Positions 33,800 to 41,768 of a DNA stretch of 64,000 bases are shown one piece after another. Numbering within the stretch: position 1 is the first letter of the stretch; each line of letters begins with the position of its first letter. A program made the translations under genes and the position numbers. This DNA comes from Streptomyces fructofermentans (GTDB taxonomy: Bacteria > Actinomycetota > Actinomycetes > Streptomycetales > Streptomycetaceae). Under the pieces are notes generated by a model. The model was not told where the DNA came from. It was given only the letters and a program-made list of their open reading frames with translations, and ran no database searches. Location of the stretch: the NCBI RefSeq assembly GCF_014651055.1, contig NZ_BMWD01000021.1, positions 109,144 through 173,143 on the forward strand. Reading direction: 5' to 3'.

Positions 33800-35287
33800 A
33801 TGCGAACCGAACCCTCTTCCGGCACGCTGCCGGCGCGGGAGCACCTCCCGGCCGGACATGCCCGCACGCCCGTCCTGGACGTGGTGATCCCCGTCCACAA
33901 CGAGGAGAAGGACCTCCAGCCGTGCGTGCGCAGACTGCGCGAGCACCTGGCGCGCACCTTCCCGTACGCCTTCCGCATCACCGTCGCGGACAACGCATCC
34001 ACGGACAGCACACCGCTGGTGGCCGCGCGGCTGGCGGCGGAGATGCCCGAGGTCGTCTCGACCCGGCTGGAGCGGAAGGGCCGCGGCAGGGCGCTGCGCA
34101 CCGTCTGGTCGGCGTCGGACGCCCCGGTCCTCGCCTACATGGACGTCGACCTCTCCACCGACCTCAACGCCCTGCTGCCGCTGGTCGCCCCGCTCATCTC
34201 CGGCCACTCCGACCTCGCGATCGGCTCACGGCTCGCCCGGTCCTCCCGGGTGGTGCGGGGCGCGAAGCGGGAGCTCGTCTCGCGCTCGTACAACCTGATC
34301 CTGCGGGGCTCCCTCCAGGCCCGGTTCTCCGACGCGCAGTGCGGCTTCAAGGCCATCCGGCGCGATGTGGCGCAGGTGCTGCTGCCCCTCGTGGAGGACA
34401 GCGGCTGGTTCTTCGACACCGAGCTGCTGGTCCTCGCCGAGCGGGCGGGTCTGCGCATCCACGAGGTGCCGGTCGACTGGGTCGACGACCCGGACTCGAC
34501 CGTGCACATCGTGAGCACCGCGGCCGACGACCTCAAGGGCGTGTGGCGGGTGGGGCGCGCGCTCGCCACCGGCTCGCTCGCGCTCGACCGGCTCGCGCGG
34601 CCGTTCGGCGACGACCCGCGCGACCGTGAGATCGGGGGCGTACCGACGGGGCTCGCCCGCCAGCTCGTCGGGTTCTGCGTGGTCGGCGTCCTGTCCACGC
34701 TGTTCTACCTGCTCCTCTACAGCGGCTTCCGTACGTTCGCGGGGCCGCAGACCGCCAACGCCCTCGCCCTGCTGGTCTCGGCGGTCGCCAACACGGCGGC
34801 CAACCGGCGCCTCACCTTCGGTGTGCGGGGCCGCGACCGGGCGATGCGGCACCAGGCGCAGGGCCTGGTGGTCTTCGGCATCGGACTCGCCCTCACCAGC
34901 GGCTCGCTCGCCGCCCTGAGCGCGGCGACGGACGATCCCGCGCACTCCACCGAACTGGTGGTGCTCGTCGCCGCCAACCTCGCAGCGACGGTGCTGCGCT
35001 TCCTGCTCCTCCGGGCCTGGGTGTTCCCCGACCGGTCCGGCGCGCAGGCGTCGGCCGTCGTCGCCGCGCAGACCCCGGGCCCGCCCGCGCACACCCCCGG
35101 CCCGCCCGCGCGGACGCCGGTGCCGCTCGTCCCGCCGTACGGCGGGACGCGGCCGTACGGCTCGCAGCGGCCGTACGAGTCCGACCGGCACCGCGCCGCC
35201 GAGGACGCGGACCGCACCTGGGGGGACGCCACCGCGCACGCGCGGCCGGTGCGCCCGAACACTCACGATTCGAGGGACGCACGATGA
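33800..35287 (+). CDS. GT2 glycosyltransferase fused to GtrA-like membrane domain
   Basis: A 495-residue polyprenyl-phosphate-sugar synthase-like protein. Residues ~25-250 are a GT-A domain: VLDVVIPVHNEEKDLQPCV, DNASTDST, the DxD-type AYMDVDLSTD and DAQCGFKAIRRD. A GtrA-like domain with about four helices follows (~285-410: LVGFCVVGVLSTLFYLLLYS...). The C-terminal ~75 residues are Pro-rich with PYG repeats. It would make a lipid-linked sugar and help present it across the membrane, with the following GT39 enzyme as likely user. The start is ambiguous: ATG at 33764 would overlap the kinase gene. Its stop overlaps the next start. Confidence 0.88.
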   Translation: MRTEPSSGTLPAREHLPAGHARTPVLDVVIPVHNEEKDLQPCVRRLREHLARTFPYAFRITVADNASTDSTPLVAARLAAEMPEVVSTRLERKGRGRALRTVWSASDAPVLAYMDVDLSTDLNALLPLVAPLISGHSDLAIGSRLARSSRVVRGAKRELVSRSYNLILRGSLQARFSDAQCGFKAIRRDVAQVLLPLVEDSGWFFDTELLVLAERAGLRIHEVPVDWVDDPDSTVHIVSTAADDLKGVWRVGRALATGSLALDRLARPFGDDPRDREIGGVPTGLARQLVGFCVVGVLSTLFYLLLYSGFRTFAGPQTANALALLVSAVANTAANRRLTFGVRGRDRAMRHQAQGLVVFGIGLALTSGSLAALSAATDDPAHSTELVVLVAANLAATVLRFLLLRAWVFPDRSGAQASAVVAAQTPGPPAHTPGPPARTPVPLVPPYGGTRPYGSQRPYESDRHRAAEDADRTWGDATAHARPVRPNTHDSRDAR

Positions 35288-37500
35288 CGACGACCCGGTC
35301 CGGTACGACCCGTCAGGGAGGCAACGCTCCCGCCGGGGACGCGCGACCCGTCTGGGGCCCGCCCGATCCGCCCGGCGCGGGCGCGGTGCGTGAGCCCGGG
35401 GCCACCACCGCGGGCACCCCCGGCGGTGACGGCCCGAAGGAGCCCTTCGTACGCCGCCTCCTGCGCGGTCGGCCCGAGGACCACCGCGGGGTGCGTCCCG
35501 CGTTCCTCGTCGCGCTGCTGCTCATCGGCGCGCTCTACACCTGGAACCTCACGGCCTCCGGTTACGCCAACTCCTTCTACTCCGCGGCGGTCCAGGCCGG
35601 CAGCCAGAGCTGGAAGGCCTTCTTCTTCGGCTCCCTGGACCCGGCCAACGCCATCACGGTCGACAAGCCGCCCGCCTCGCTGTGGCCGATGGCCCTGTCG
35701 GTGCGGCTGCTGGGCCTGAACTCCTTCGCGGTCCTGTTCCCGCAGGTACTGATGGCCGTCGCCACGGCGGGAGTGCTGTACGCGTCCGTGCGCCGGCGGT
35801 TCGGCGCGGCGGCGGGCTTCCTGACCATGGCGGTGTTCGCGCTGACCCCGGTCGCCGCGCTGATGTTCCGCTTCAACAACCCGGACGCGGCCCTCGCGCT
35901 CCTGATGGCCGTCACCGTCCACTGCGTGCTGCGCGCCCTGGAGGGGGCGCGGACGAAGTGGCTGGTCCTGGCGGGGGCGGCCGTCGGCCTCGCCTTCCTG
36001 GTGAAGACGCTCCAGGCCTTCCTGATCCTCCCGCCGCTGGCTCTCGTCTACGTGCGGCTCGCGCCGACGACCCTGCGCCGGCGGATCGGGCAGATCCTCC
36101 TCGCGGGGCTGTCGCTGATCGTCGCGGGCGGCTGGTGGGTGGCCCTCGTCGAGCTGTGGCCCGCCTCCTCGCGCCCGTACGTCGGCGGCTCGCAGAACAA
36201 CTCCTTCCTCGAACTGACCTTCGGCTACAACGGGCTCGGCCGCATCAACGGCGAGGAGACCGGCAGTGTCGGAGGCGGCCAGGGCGGCGGCTGGGGGGAG
36301 ACCGGCTGGGACCGGATGTTCGGCTCGTCCACCGGCGGCCAGATCTCCTGGCTGATCCCGGCGGCTCTGATCCTCCTCGTCGCGTGCCTCTTCCTCACCC
36401 GACGGGCCGGGCGGACGGACACGGTCCGGGCCGCGTTCCTCGCATGGGGCGGCTCGCTGCTGATCACCCTGGTGGTCTTCAGCTACATGCAGGGCATCTT
36501 CCACGAGTACTACACGGTGGCCCTCGCCCCGTACGTCGCCGCCGTCATCGGCATGGGCGCCGGCACCCTCTGGAAGGAGCGCTCGCGGACCTGGGTCCCG
36601 TTCGCGACGGCGACCGCCGTGACGGCCACCGCGGCGTGGGGGTACGTCCTCCTCGACCGTTCCCCCGACTACCTGCCCTGGCTGAAGTGGCTGGTGCTGG
36701 TCGGCGGACTGGCCGCCGCGCTCGGCCTCGTCCTCCTCGTCCTCCTCGCACGGATCGGACGCCGGCTCGCGGCGGCCGTGGCCGGCCTGAGCGTCGCCGC
36801 GGCCCTCGCGGGGCCGACGGCGTACAGCCTCACCACCCTCGGCGAGGGCCACACCGGCTCGATCGTGACGGCCGGCCCGGCCGTCTCCGGCGGCCGCGGC
36901 GGACCGGGCGGTGGCGGCATGGGCGGCGGACCGGGCGGTGGCGGCATGCCGGGGCAGAACCAGCAGGGCGGCGGTACGGGCGGCCCGCCGACCGGCGGGT
37001 TCCCCGGCGGCGGCCAGAACCAGAACGGCCAGAACGGCAACAGTGCCCAGGGGCGCGGCGGGAACCGGCCGGGCGGCATGCCCGGCGGGGCGAACGGCGA
37101 GGGCGGGGGCATGGGCGCAGGCGGCATGGGCGGCCTGCTCAACGGCGCGAGCGTCGACTCCGAGGCCAGGGAACTGCTGAAGAAGGACTCCGGCGACTAC
37201 ACCTGGGTCGCGGCGGCGATAGGCGCGCAGAACGCGGCAGGCCACCAACTCTCCACCGGCGAACCGGTCATGGCGATCGGCGGGTTCAACGGCAGCGACC
37301 CGTCGCCGACCCTGGCCGAGTTCAAGCAGTACGTGGAGGACGGGAGGATCCACTACTTCATCGCCACGGGCTCCATGGGCGGCGGCGGAGGCGACTCCGG
37401 CTCCGGCTCGCGGATCAGCACGTGGGTGCAGGAGAACTTCAAGGAGGTGACGGCGGGTTCGTCCACGTTCTACGACCTGACGCAGCCGGTGAGCGGCTGA
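35284..37500 (+). CDS. ArnT/PMT-like (GT39) membrane glycosyltransferase
   Basis: A 738-residue integral membrane GT-C enzyme. About 11-12 helices begin at ~78 (FLVALLLIGALYTWNL). The family catalytic region appears as NAITVDKPPASLWPMAL, with Asp in DKPP, and FRFNNPDAALALLMAV follows. After the last helix, an extracytoplasmic Gly/Met/Asn/Gln-rich stretch (~545-620) leads to a conserved ~100-residue C-terminal domain (TWVAAAIGAQNAAGHQLSTG...IHYFIATG). It would transfer a sugar from a polyprenyl-phosphate donor to a cell-envelope acceptor. The ATG overlaps the stop of the GT2-GtrA gene, so it is translationally coupled to its probable donor-maker. Confidence 0.92.
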   Translation: MTTTRSGTTRQGGNAPAGDARPVWGPPDPPGAGAVREPGATTAGTPGGDGPKEPFVRRLLRGRPEDHRGVRPAFLVALLLIGALYTWNLTASGYANSFYSAAVQAGSQSWKAFFFGSLDPANAITVDKPPASLWPMALSVRLLGLNSFAVLFPQVLMAVATAGVLYASVRRRFGAAAGFLTMAVFALTPVAALMFRFNNPDAALALLMAVTVHCVLRALEGARTKWLVLAGAAVGLAFLVKTLQAFLILPPLALVYVRLAPTTLRRRIGQILLAGLSLIVAGGWWVALVELWPASSRPYVGGSQNNSFLELTFGYNGLGRINGEETGSVGGGQGGGWGETGWDRMFGSSTGGQISWLIPAALILLVACLFLTRRAGRTDTVRAAFLAWGGSLLITLVVFSYMQGIFHEYYTVALAPYVAAVIGMGAGTLWKERSRTWVPFATATAVTATAAWGYVLLDRSPDYLPWLKWLVLVGGLAAALGLVLLVLLARIGRRLAAAVAGLSVAAALAGPTAYSLTTLGEGHTGSIVTAGPAVSGGRGGPGGGGMGGGPGGGGMPGQNQQGGGTGGPPTGGFPGGGQNQNGQNGNSAQGRGGNRPGGMPGGANGEGGGMGAGGMGGLLNGASVDSEARELLKKDSGDYTWVAAAIGAQNAAGHQLSTGEPVMAIGGFNGSDPSPTLAEFKQYVEDGRIHYFIATGSMGGGGGDSGSGSRISTWVQENFKEVTAGSSTFYDLTQPVSG

Positions 37501-37538
37501 CGGAGGCGGCTCCCGGGCCTCCGCCCCGTCCGCCTCCG
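37501..37538 (+). terminator. Hairpin after the glycosyltransferase operon
   Basis: CGGAGGCGG (37501-37509) pairs with CCGCCTCCG (37530-37538), with a shorter internal option GGAGGC/GCCTCC. It begins directly after the stop. The rest of the 316-bp gap up to 37816 holds no gene that I can support. Confidence 0.6.
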
Positions 37539-37816
37539 GAGGGCCGCACGGCACCTGTTCTGCACCGCAGGAGTTCGGCAGTGGGCTGGGGCCGCGGTCC
37601 TCGGCGCCGTGCTCCCCGGCGGGCTGCCGGCCGCGGCGTTGCTCCGGCGGGCCGAGCGGGCACACTCCGCGGTGGCGGTGCCGGTCGGAGGCCCGCCCGG
37701 GTCGTGTCCGGCGGCCCCCGCCCGACGGGAGCCGGCGTGCGCGGCGCGCCGACGGGGAGGTCGCGCCCAGCGGGTACGGGGCGCCTCCTCCGCAGGAGTT
37801 CCGAGGAAGGTGCGCG

Positions 37817-38713
37817 ATGGTGAGGGCAGCCGACCGGGCCGGGCGTCCGGCACGGAGCAGCGTCTGGCTGGAGGACAGGGCACCGCGGGGCGGGGGCGCC
37901 CGGGGCGGCCGGCCGTCGTCGCTCGACCGGGACCGGATCACCGGGGCGGCGGTACGGCTGCTGGACGCGGAGGGGCTCGCGGGCTTCTCCATGCGCCGGC
38001 TGGCCGCCGAGCTGAACGTGACGGCCATGTCCGTCTACTGGTACGTGGACACCAAGGACGACCTGCTCGAACTCGCCCTGGACGCGGCGTACGGCGAACT
38101 GGAACCGCCGGATGCGGGCGAGGGGTCCGTCCGGCACCCGGTCGGGGACGCGGCCGGGGACGGCGACCCGGCCGGGGACGGCGGGGACTGGCGTGACCGG
38201 CTGCGGGCGCTCGCCGCCGGCTACCGGGCCCTGCTCGTGCGGCACCCGTGGGTGTCGCCGCTGGCCGGCACGTTCCTCAACATCGGACCGCACTCCGTGG
38301 CCTTCTCGCAGCGCGTGCAGCAGGTGGTGCGCGACACGGGCCTGCCGCTGCGCGACCAGACCGGCGCCATCGCCGCCGTCCTCCAGTTCGTGTACGGATT
38401 CGGCACGATCGAGGGGCACTTCGTGCTGCGGTGCGCCTCGGCCGGGACGACGCAGGACGAGTACTTCCACCAGGCCATGACCGCCTTGGCCGACCACCCG
38501 CGGTTCGCCGAGGACCACGGGAGCGTCGCGGACCTCATGAAGGCCCGCGGCGGCGACACCGTCGAGGAGATGCGGGAGCGCGACTTCACGTTCGCGCTGG
38601 AACTGCTGGTGGCCGGTGTCGAGGCGATGGTCGCCCGGTCCGGGCCGCGCCCGGCGCACGGCGGTCCGGGGCGGGGCGGTCCGGGGCGGGACGGTCCGGC
38701 GGCGGACGGCTGA
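37817..38713 (+). CDS. TetR/AcrR family regulator (TetR_C_1 type)
   Basis: A 298-residue one-component repressor. After a ~35-residue basic leader, the DNA-binding domain reads LDRDRITGAAVRLLDAEGLAGFSMRRLAAELNVTAMSVYWYVDTKDDLLELAL, with helix-turn-helix at ~55-75. A ligand domain of the tetracycline-repressor type follows (RLRALAAGYRALLVRHPWVSPLAG...). The tail is Gly/Arg/Pro-rich with HGGPGRGGPGRDG repeats. Its target is not obvious: the upstream operon is on the same strand and the downstream gene is convergent. A start further in, nearer residue 30, is possible. Confidence 0.87.
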   Translation: MVRAADRAGRPARSSVWLEDRAPRGGGARGGRPSSLDRDRITGAAVRLLDAEGLAGFSMRRLAAELNVTAMSVYWYVDTKDDLLELALDAAYGELEPPDAGEGSVRHPVGDAAGDGDPAGDGGDWRDRLRALAAGYRALLVRHPWVSPLAGTFLNIGPHSVAFSQRVQQVVRDTGLPLRDQTGAIAAVLQFVYGFGTIEGHFVLRCASAGTTQDEYFHQAMTALADHPRFAEDHGSVADLMKARGGDTVEEMRERDFTFALELLVAGVEAMVARSGPRPAHGGPGRGGPGRDGPAADG

Positions 38714-38800
38714 CGGCGGGCGCCGGCGCCCCCGGAGGACGCCGACCGGAGCCGTACCGGGGGCCCCGCCGGCCGTCCGCCCGCCGGCCACCAGCCCGCC

Positions 38801-38876
38801 GACCGCGCCGACCGCCCCGTGAGCCGACGCGCCACGACGACCGCGCCGACCGCCCCGCGGGCCGACGCGCCACGAC
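38801..38876. repeat. 38-bp tandem repeat, two copies
   Basis: Copies at 38801-38838 and 38839-38876 begin GACCGCGCCGACCGCCCCG and differ at two positions. A third partial unit (GCCGACGCGCCACGAC) is contained in each. The array separates the convergent TetR and oxidoreductase genes. Confidence 0.85.
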
Positions 38877-38895
38877 GCCAGGCGGGCCGGAACGG

Positions 38896-39360
38896 CTACG
38901 GCGCCAGGCGGGCGGGGAAGCCGCCCGTGGCCACCGGGCCCCACTCGGCCGGGGTGATCCTGATGATGGACTTGCCCTGCTGGACCATCGCCCGGCGGTA
39001 CTCGTCCCAGTCCGGGTGCTCCCCCGCGATGTTCCGGTAGTACTCGACGAGCGGCTCCACCGAGTCCGGGGCGTCGATGACCTCGGCGGTCCCGTCGATC
39101 CGGACCCAGGGCCCGTTCCAGTCGTCGCTCAGCACGATGAGGCTGACCCGCTCGTCCCGCTGGGCGTTGCGGGTCTTCGCGCGCTCCGGGTAGGTCGACA
39201 CGACGATGCGCCCGGAGTCGTCGACCCCGCAGGTCAGGGGCGAACCCTGAGGGCCGCCGTCGGCCCGGCGGGTGAGCAGGACGGCGCGGTGGCGGGGGCG
39301 TACGAAGTCCAGCAACTCGTCCAGGGAGACAACGGTGTTCGTTGCGATGTTCGGTGCCAT
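38896..39360 (-). CDS. PPOX-class F420/FMN-dependent oxidoreductase
   Basis: A 154-residue split-beta-barrel flavin/deazaflavin-binding protein: VVSLDELLDFVRPRHRAVLLTRRADGGPQGSP, VVSTYPERAKTRNAQRDERVSLIVL, WVRIDGTAEVIDAPDSVEPLVEYYR and SIIRITPAEWGPVA. Proteins with this pattern are annotated as PPOX-class F420-dependent enzymes in Streptomyces and reduce varied small molecules. The substrate is unknown. ATG at 39360 gives the full domain. It is 36 bp downstream of the STAS gene on the same strand and may be cotranscribed. Confidence 0.88.
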   Translation of the reverse strand: MAPNIATNTVVSLDELLDFVRPRHRAVLLTRRADGGPQGSPLTCGVDDSGRIVVSTYPERAKTRNAQRDERVSLIVLSDDWNGPWVRIDGTAEVIDAPDSVEPLVEYYRNIAGEHPDWDEYRRAMVQQGKSIIRITPAEWGPVATGGFPARLAP

Positions 39361-39396
39361 GGCGTCAGCCTAGGACGCGGCCGGCTCCGCCCGGCG

Positions 39397-39750
39397 CTAC
39401 GCGGCCACGGCCTCCGCCAGGCAGTCGTACACCGGGACGTCCCGGCGCAGTCCGGTCAGTTCCAGGACCCGGACCGCCGCCCCGTCGGGCCGTGCCGCCA
39501 CCCGCAGTTCGGAGCTCCGGGGCAGCCTGCCGCGGACGTCGGAGATCACCCGGACGCCCTGGGAGTCCATGAAGTCCGTACCGGTCAGGTCCAGGACGAG
39601 CCGCCGCAGCCGTCCCCGGCGGGCGTCCACCACGTCCATGGTGCCGAGGAAGAGGAATTCGGCGTTGAGAAGGTCGATTTCCCGGGGGAACGCCAGCAGC
39701 GTGCATCCCGGCAGATCGCGGGGGCTGGGGAACAAGGGCACACCACTCAC
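39397..39750 (-). CDS. STAS-domain anti-sigma factor antagonist
   Basis: A 117-residue SpoIIAA/RsbV-like protein. The segment LRRLVLDLTGTDFMDSQGVRVISDV contains the Asp-Ser pair at the site where anti-sigma kinases phosphorylate such antagonists. It would bind an RsbW-type kinase and free a sigma factor. No kinase gene is adjacent. It is divergent from the GAF-ANTAR regulator and upstream of the PPOX-type gene. The start is a GTG at 39750; another in-frame GTG lies three codons downstream. Confidence 0.85.
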   Translation of the reverse strand: MSGVPLFPSPRDLPGCTLLAFPREIDLLNAEFLFLGTMDVVDARRGRLRRLVLDLTGTDFMDSQGVRVISDVRGRLPRSSELRVAARPDGAAVRVLELTGLRRDVPVYDCLAEAVAA

Positions 39751-39982
39751 CTGGCAGACATTCGTCCGGATTCAGATGAGGCCGCTTCCTGACCTGTATG
39801 AGCCATTTCACCACGCGCGGGGGTGAGATCGGTAGTGCGTTCGAAGAGCTGCGCCCTCACCCCATCGGAGCAGCTAAAGTGCTGTTCATCCTGTGCTCGC
39901 AGTCGGGAATGTGCTGCGGAGCTCTCCTGCGCATGGCCGCCGGGGTCTGTCGTCCCACGGACGACGGGGTCCGGGGTCGTGC

Positions 39983-40711
39983 ATGCCGAAGAGGTTCGTG
40001 GTGGCTGCGACTGATTTTTCTGAATTGCCCCCTTTTTCCGAGGGGTTCGGGCTGGCCGAGACGTTGACGGTGGTGGCTCGGGAACTGCACGAGACATCCG
40101 GTCCGCGCAACACCCTGCGGACCGCCGTCCGGCTCGCCGTGCACATCCTTCCGGGGGCCGAGCACGCGGGCATCTCCGTCATCGAACGCACGGCCCGTCA
40201 CCAGACGCTTGCCTGGACGGACGAGGTTGTCCGCTCCGCCGACGCGCTGAACGGGGGCCGCGACCAGCACCCGCACTGGACCCGGCTGTGGACCACCCCG
40301 ATCGCCCGGATCGAGGACAGCGCGTCCGGCGACGACGAGGGCGAGCCCGCCCTGTCCGACCTGGGGCTGAGATCGGTGCTCTCGCTGCGGGTGCGCGCCG
40401 ACCGGCGGAAGATCACCGTCCTGACCGCGTACGCGCGCAAACCCAGGGCGTTCGACGAGTCCGCGACCCGTATCGGCAGGATGTTCACCACCCAGGTCGG
40501 CATCGCCCTCGAATCGGCGACGGTGCGCGAGCAGCTCACCGAGGCCATGCGCACCAGGGACCTGATCGGGCAGGCCACCGGCATCCTCATGGAACGCCTC
40601 GACATCGACGCGGCGGAGGCCTTCGACAGCCTCGTACGGACCTCCCAGCGGGAGAACGTCAAGTTGCGCGACCTGGCCCGGCGGATCGTCGACGCCACGA
40701 GCCGCGACTGA
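39983..40711 (+). CDS. GAF-ANTAR RNA-binding regulator
   Basis: A 242-residue protein. A GAF domain spans ~20-175 (LRTAVRLAVHILPGAEHAGISVIERT...LGLRSVLSLRVRADR). The ANTAR domain follows at ~180-240 (EAMRTRDLIGQATGILMERLDIDAAEAFDSLVRTSQRENVKLRDLARRIV), with the usual Ala and aromatic/hydrophobic pattern of this antitermination fold. ANTAR proteins bind paired hairpins in nascent RNA; here an unknown ligand or redox signal would act through GAF. ATG at 39983 is taken as start. A GTG at 39998 has a better purine-rich stretch (GAAGAGG) upstream. Confidence 0.88.
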   Translation: MPKRFVVAATDFSELPPFSEGFGLAETLTVVARELHETSGPRNTLRTAVRLAVHILPGAEHAGISVIERTARHQTLAWTDEVVRSADALNGGRDQHPHWTRLWTTPIARIEDSASGDDEGEPALSDLGLRSVLSLRVRADRRKITVLTAYARKPRAFDESATRIGRMFTTQVGIALESATVREQLTEAMRTRDLIGQATGILMERLDIDAAEAFDSLVRTSQRENVKLRDLARRIVDATSRD

Positions 40712-40859
40712 GGCGTGCCGGTCCGGGGTGCCGGGCGCCGGGGAGGAAGCCGGGCGGACGCGGCCGGTCCGGCGGGCGTGGGCGGCCCGCCCCCGGACAC
40801 GCGCACGGCCCCGGACACGCGCACGGTCCTGGGCGGGCGCTGGAAGGTGGGGCGGCGGG

Positions 40860-41690
40860 TCAGGCCGCCGGTGCCGCCGGCAGGTCCGTACCCCGGACCG
40901 CCTGGACGTCCAGCTCCACCCGCAGCGTCGCGCCGACGGCCGAGATGCCGGCCCGGACCACCTGGTTGTAGTGCATCGCGAAATCCTCCCGGCGCAGCTC
41001 CGCCGTGGCCCGGAACGCGGCACGGGTGCCGCCCCACGGGTCCGGACCGGTGCCGAGGTACGCGAGGTCCAGGTCCACCGGGCGCACGACGCCGCGCATG
41101 CCGAGTTCGCCGCGCACCGTCCAGCGGTCGGGTCCGGCCGCCGCCAGGCCCGAGGAGCGGTAGGTGATCTCCGGGTGGGCCGCCGCGTCCAGGAAGTCGG
41201 GCGATCTGAGGTGCTCGTCGCGCAGGGCGTTGCCCGTGTCGATCGAGGCCGCCGAGATCACGGCCTCCACCCGGGAGGCTGTCACGTCCCCCGCCGCGAT
41301 CCCGATGCGGGCCGTGAACTCCGTGAACCGCCCGTGCACGCTGGAGATCCCCAGATGCCGGGCGACCGCGCCCACCGACGAGTGCGCCGGGTCGACGGTC
41401 CATGCCCCGGGCGGCGGCAGTTCCGTCCCGCCCCGCCGTGCCAGCGTCACCGTGCCGACCTCGGCGCGCCCGCTCGCCGTGACGATCGCGCTCGACGCGA
41501 CGGGGGCGTACCCGACCGCTGTCACGATCACGGTGTGCGCCCCCGGCGCCAGCGCGGTCCCGTCCCGGACGACCCCCTCGGGGTCGGCCTCGGCCCGGAC
41601 CACCTGGGCGCCCGTCATGTCCGTCACCGTCACGACCGCGTGCGAGACGGCCCATCCGTCCTTCGTACGGATCCGCGCGGTCAGTCCCAT
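40860..41690 (-). CDS. YceI-family lipid-binding protein with N-terminal prealbumin-like domain
   Basis: A 276-residue protein. Residues ~1-90 are a carboxypeptidase-regulatory-like beta sandwich (IRTKDGWAVSHAVVTVTDMTGAQVVRAEADPEG...HTVIVTAVGYAPV). Residues ~97-270 are a YceI domain (WTVDPAHSSVGAVARHLGISSVHGRFTEF...LDLDLAYLGTG), a lipocalin-like barrel that binds isoprenoid-type lipids. No signal peptide is present, so it should be cytoplasmic. Start at 41690 with GAGGAG about 9 nt upstream. It follows the MFS pump, which carries three copies of the same beta-sandwich type, in one operon (78-bp gap). Confidence 0.88.
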   Translation of the reverse strand: MGLTARIRTKDGWAVSHAVVTVTDMTGAQVVRAEADPEGVVRDGTALAPGAHTVIVTAVGYAPVASSAIVTASGRAEVGTVTLARRGGTELPPPGAWTVDPAHSSVGAVARHLGISSVHGRFTEFTARIGIAAGDVTASRVEAVISAASIDTGNALRDEHLRSPDFLDAAAHPEITYRSSGLAAAGPDRWTVRGELGMRGVVRPVDLDLAYLGTGPDPWGGTRAAFRATAELRREDFAMHYNQVVRAGISAVGATLRVELDVQAVRGTDLPAAPAA

Positions 41691-41768
41691 GTCTCGCAAC
41701 TCCTCGCAGTGGACCGGCCCGCGGGGCGTGCCTCCGCCAGGAGCACGCCCCACGGGCCGGGGTCCCGA

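Noticed and set aside
35263..38028. A 921-codon open frame on the minus strand
   Set aside because: It is antisense to the GT39 glycosyltransferase gene and part of the TetR gene. It has low-complexity Arg/Pro/Gly sequence only.
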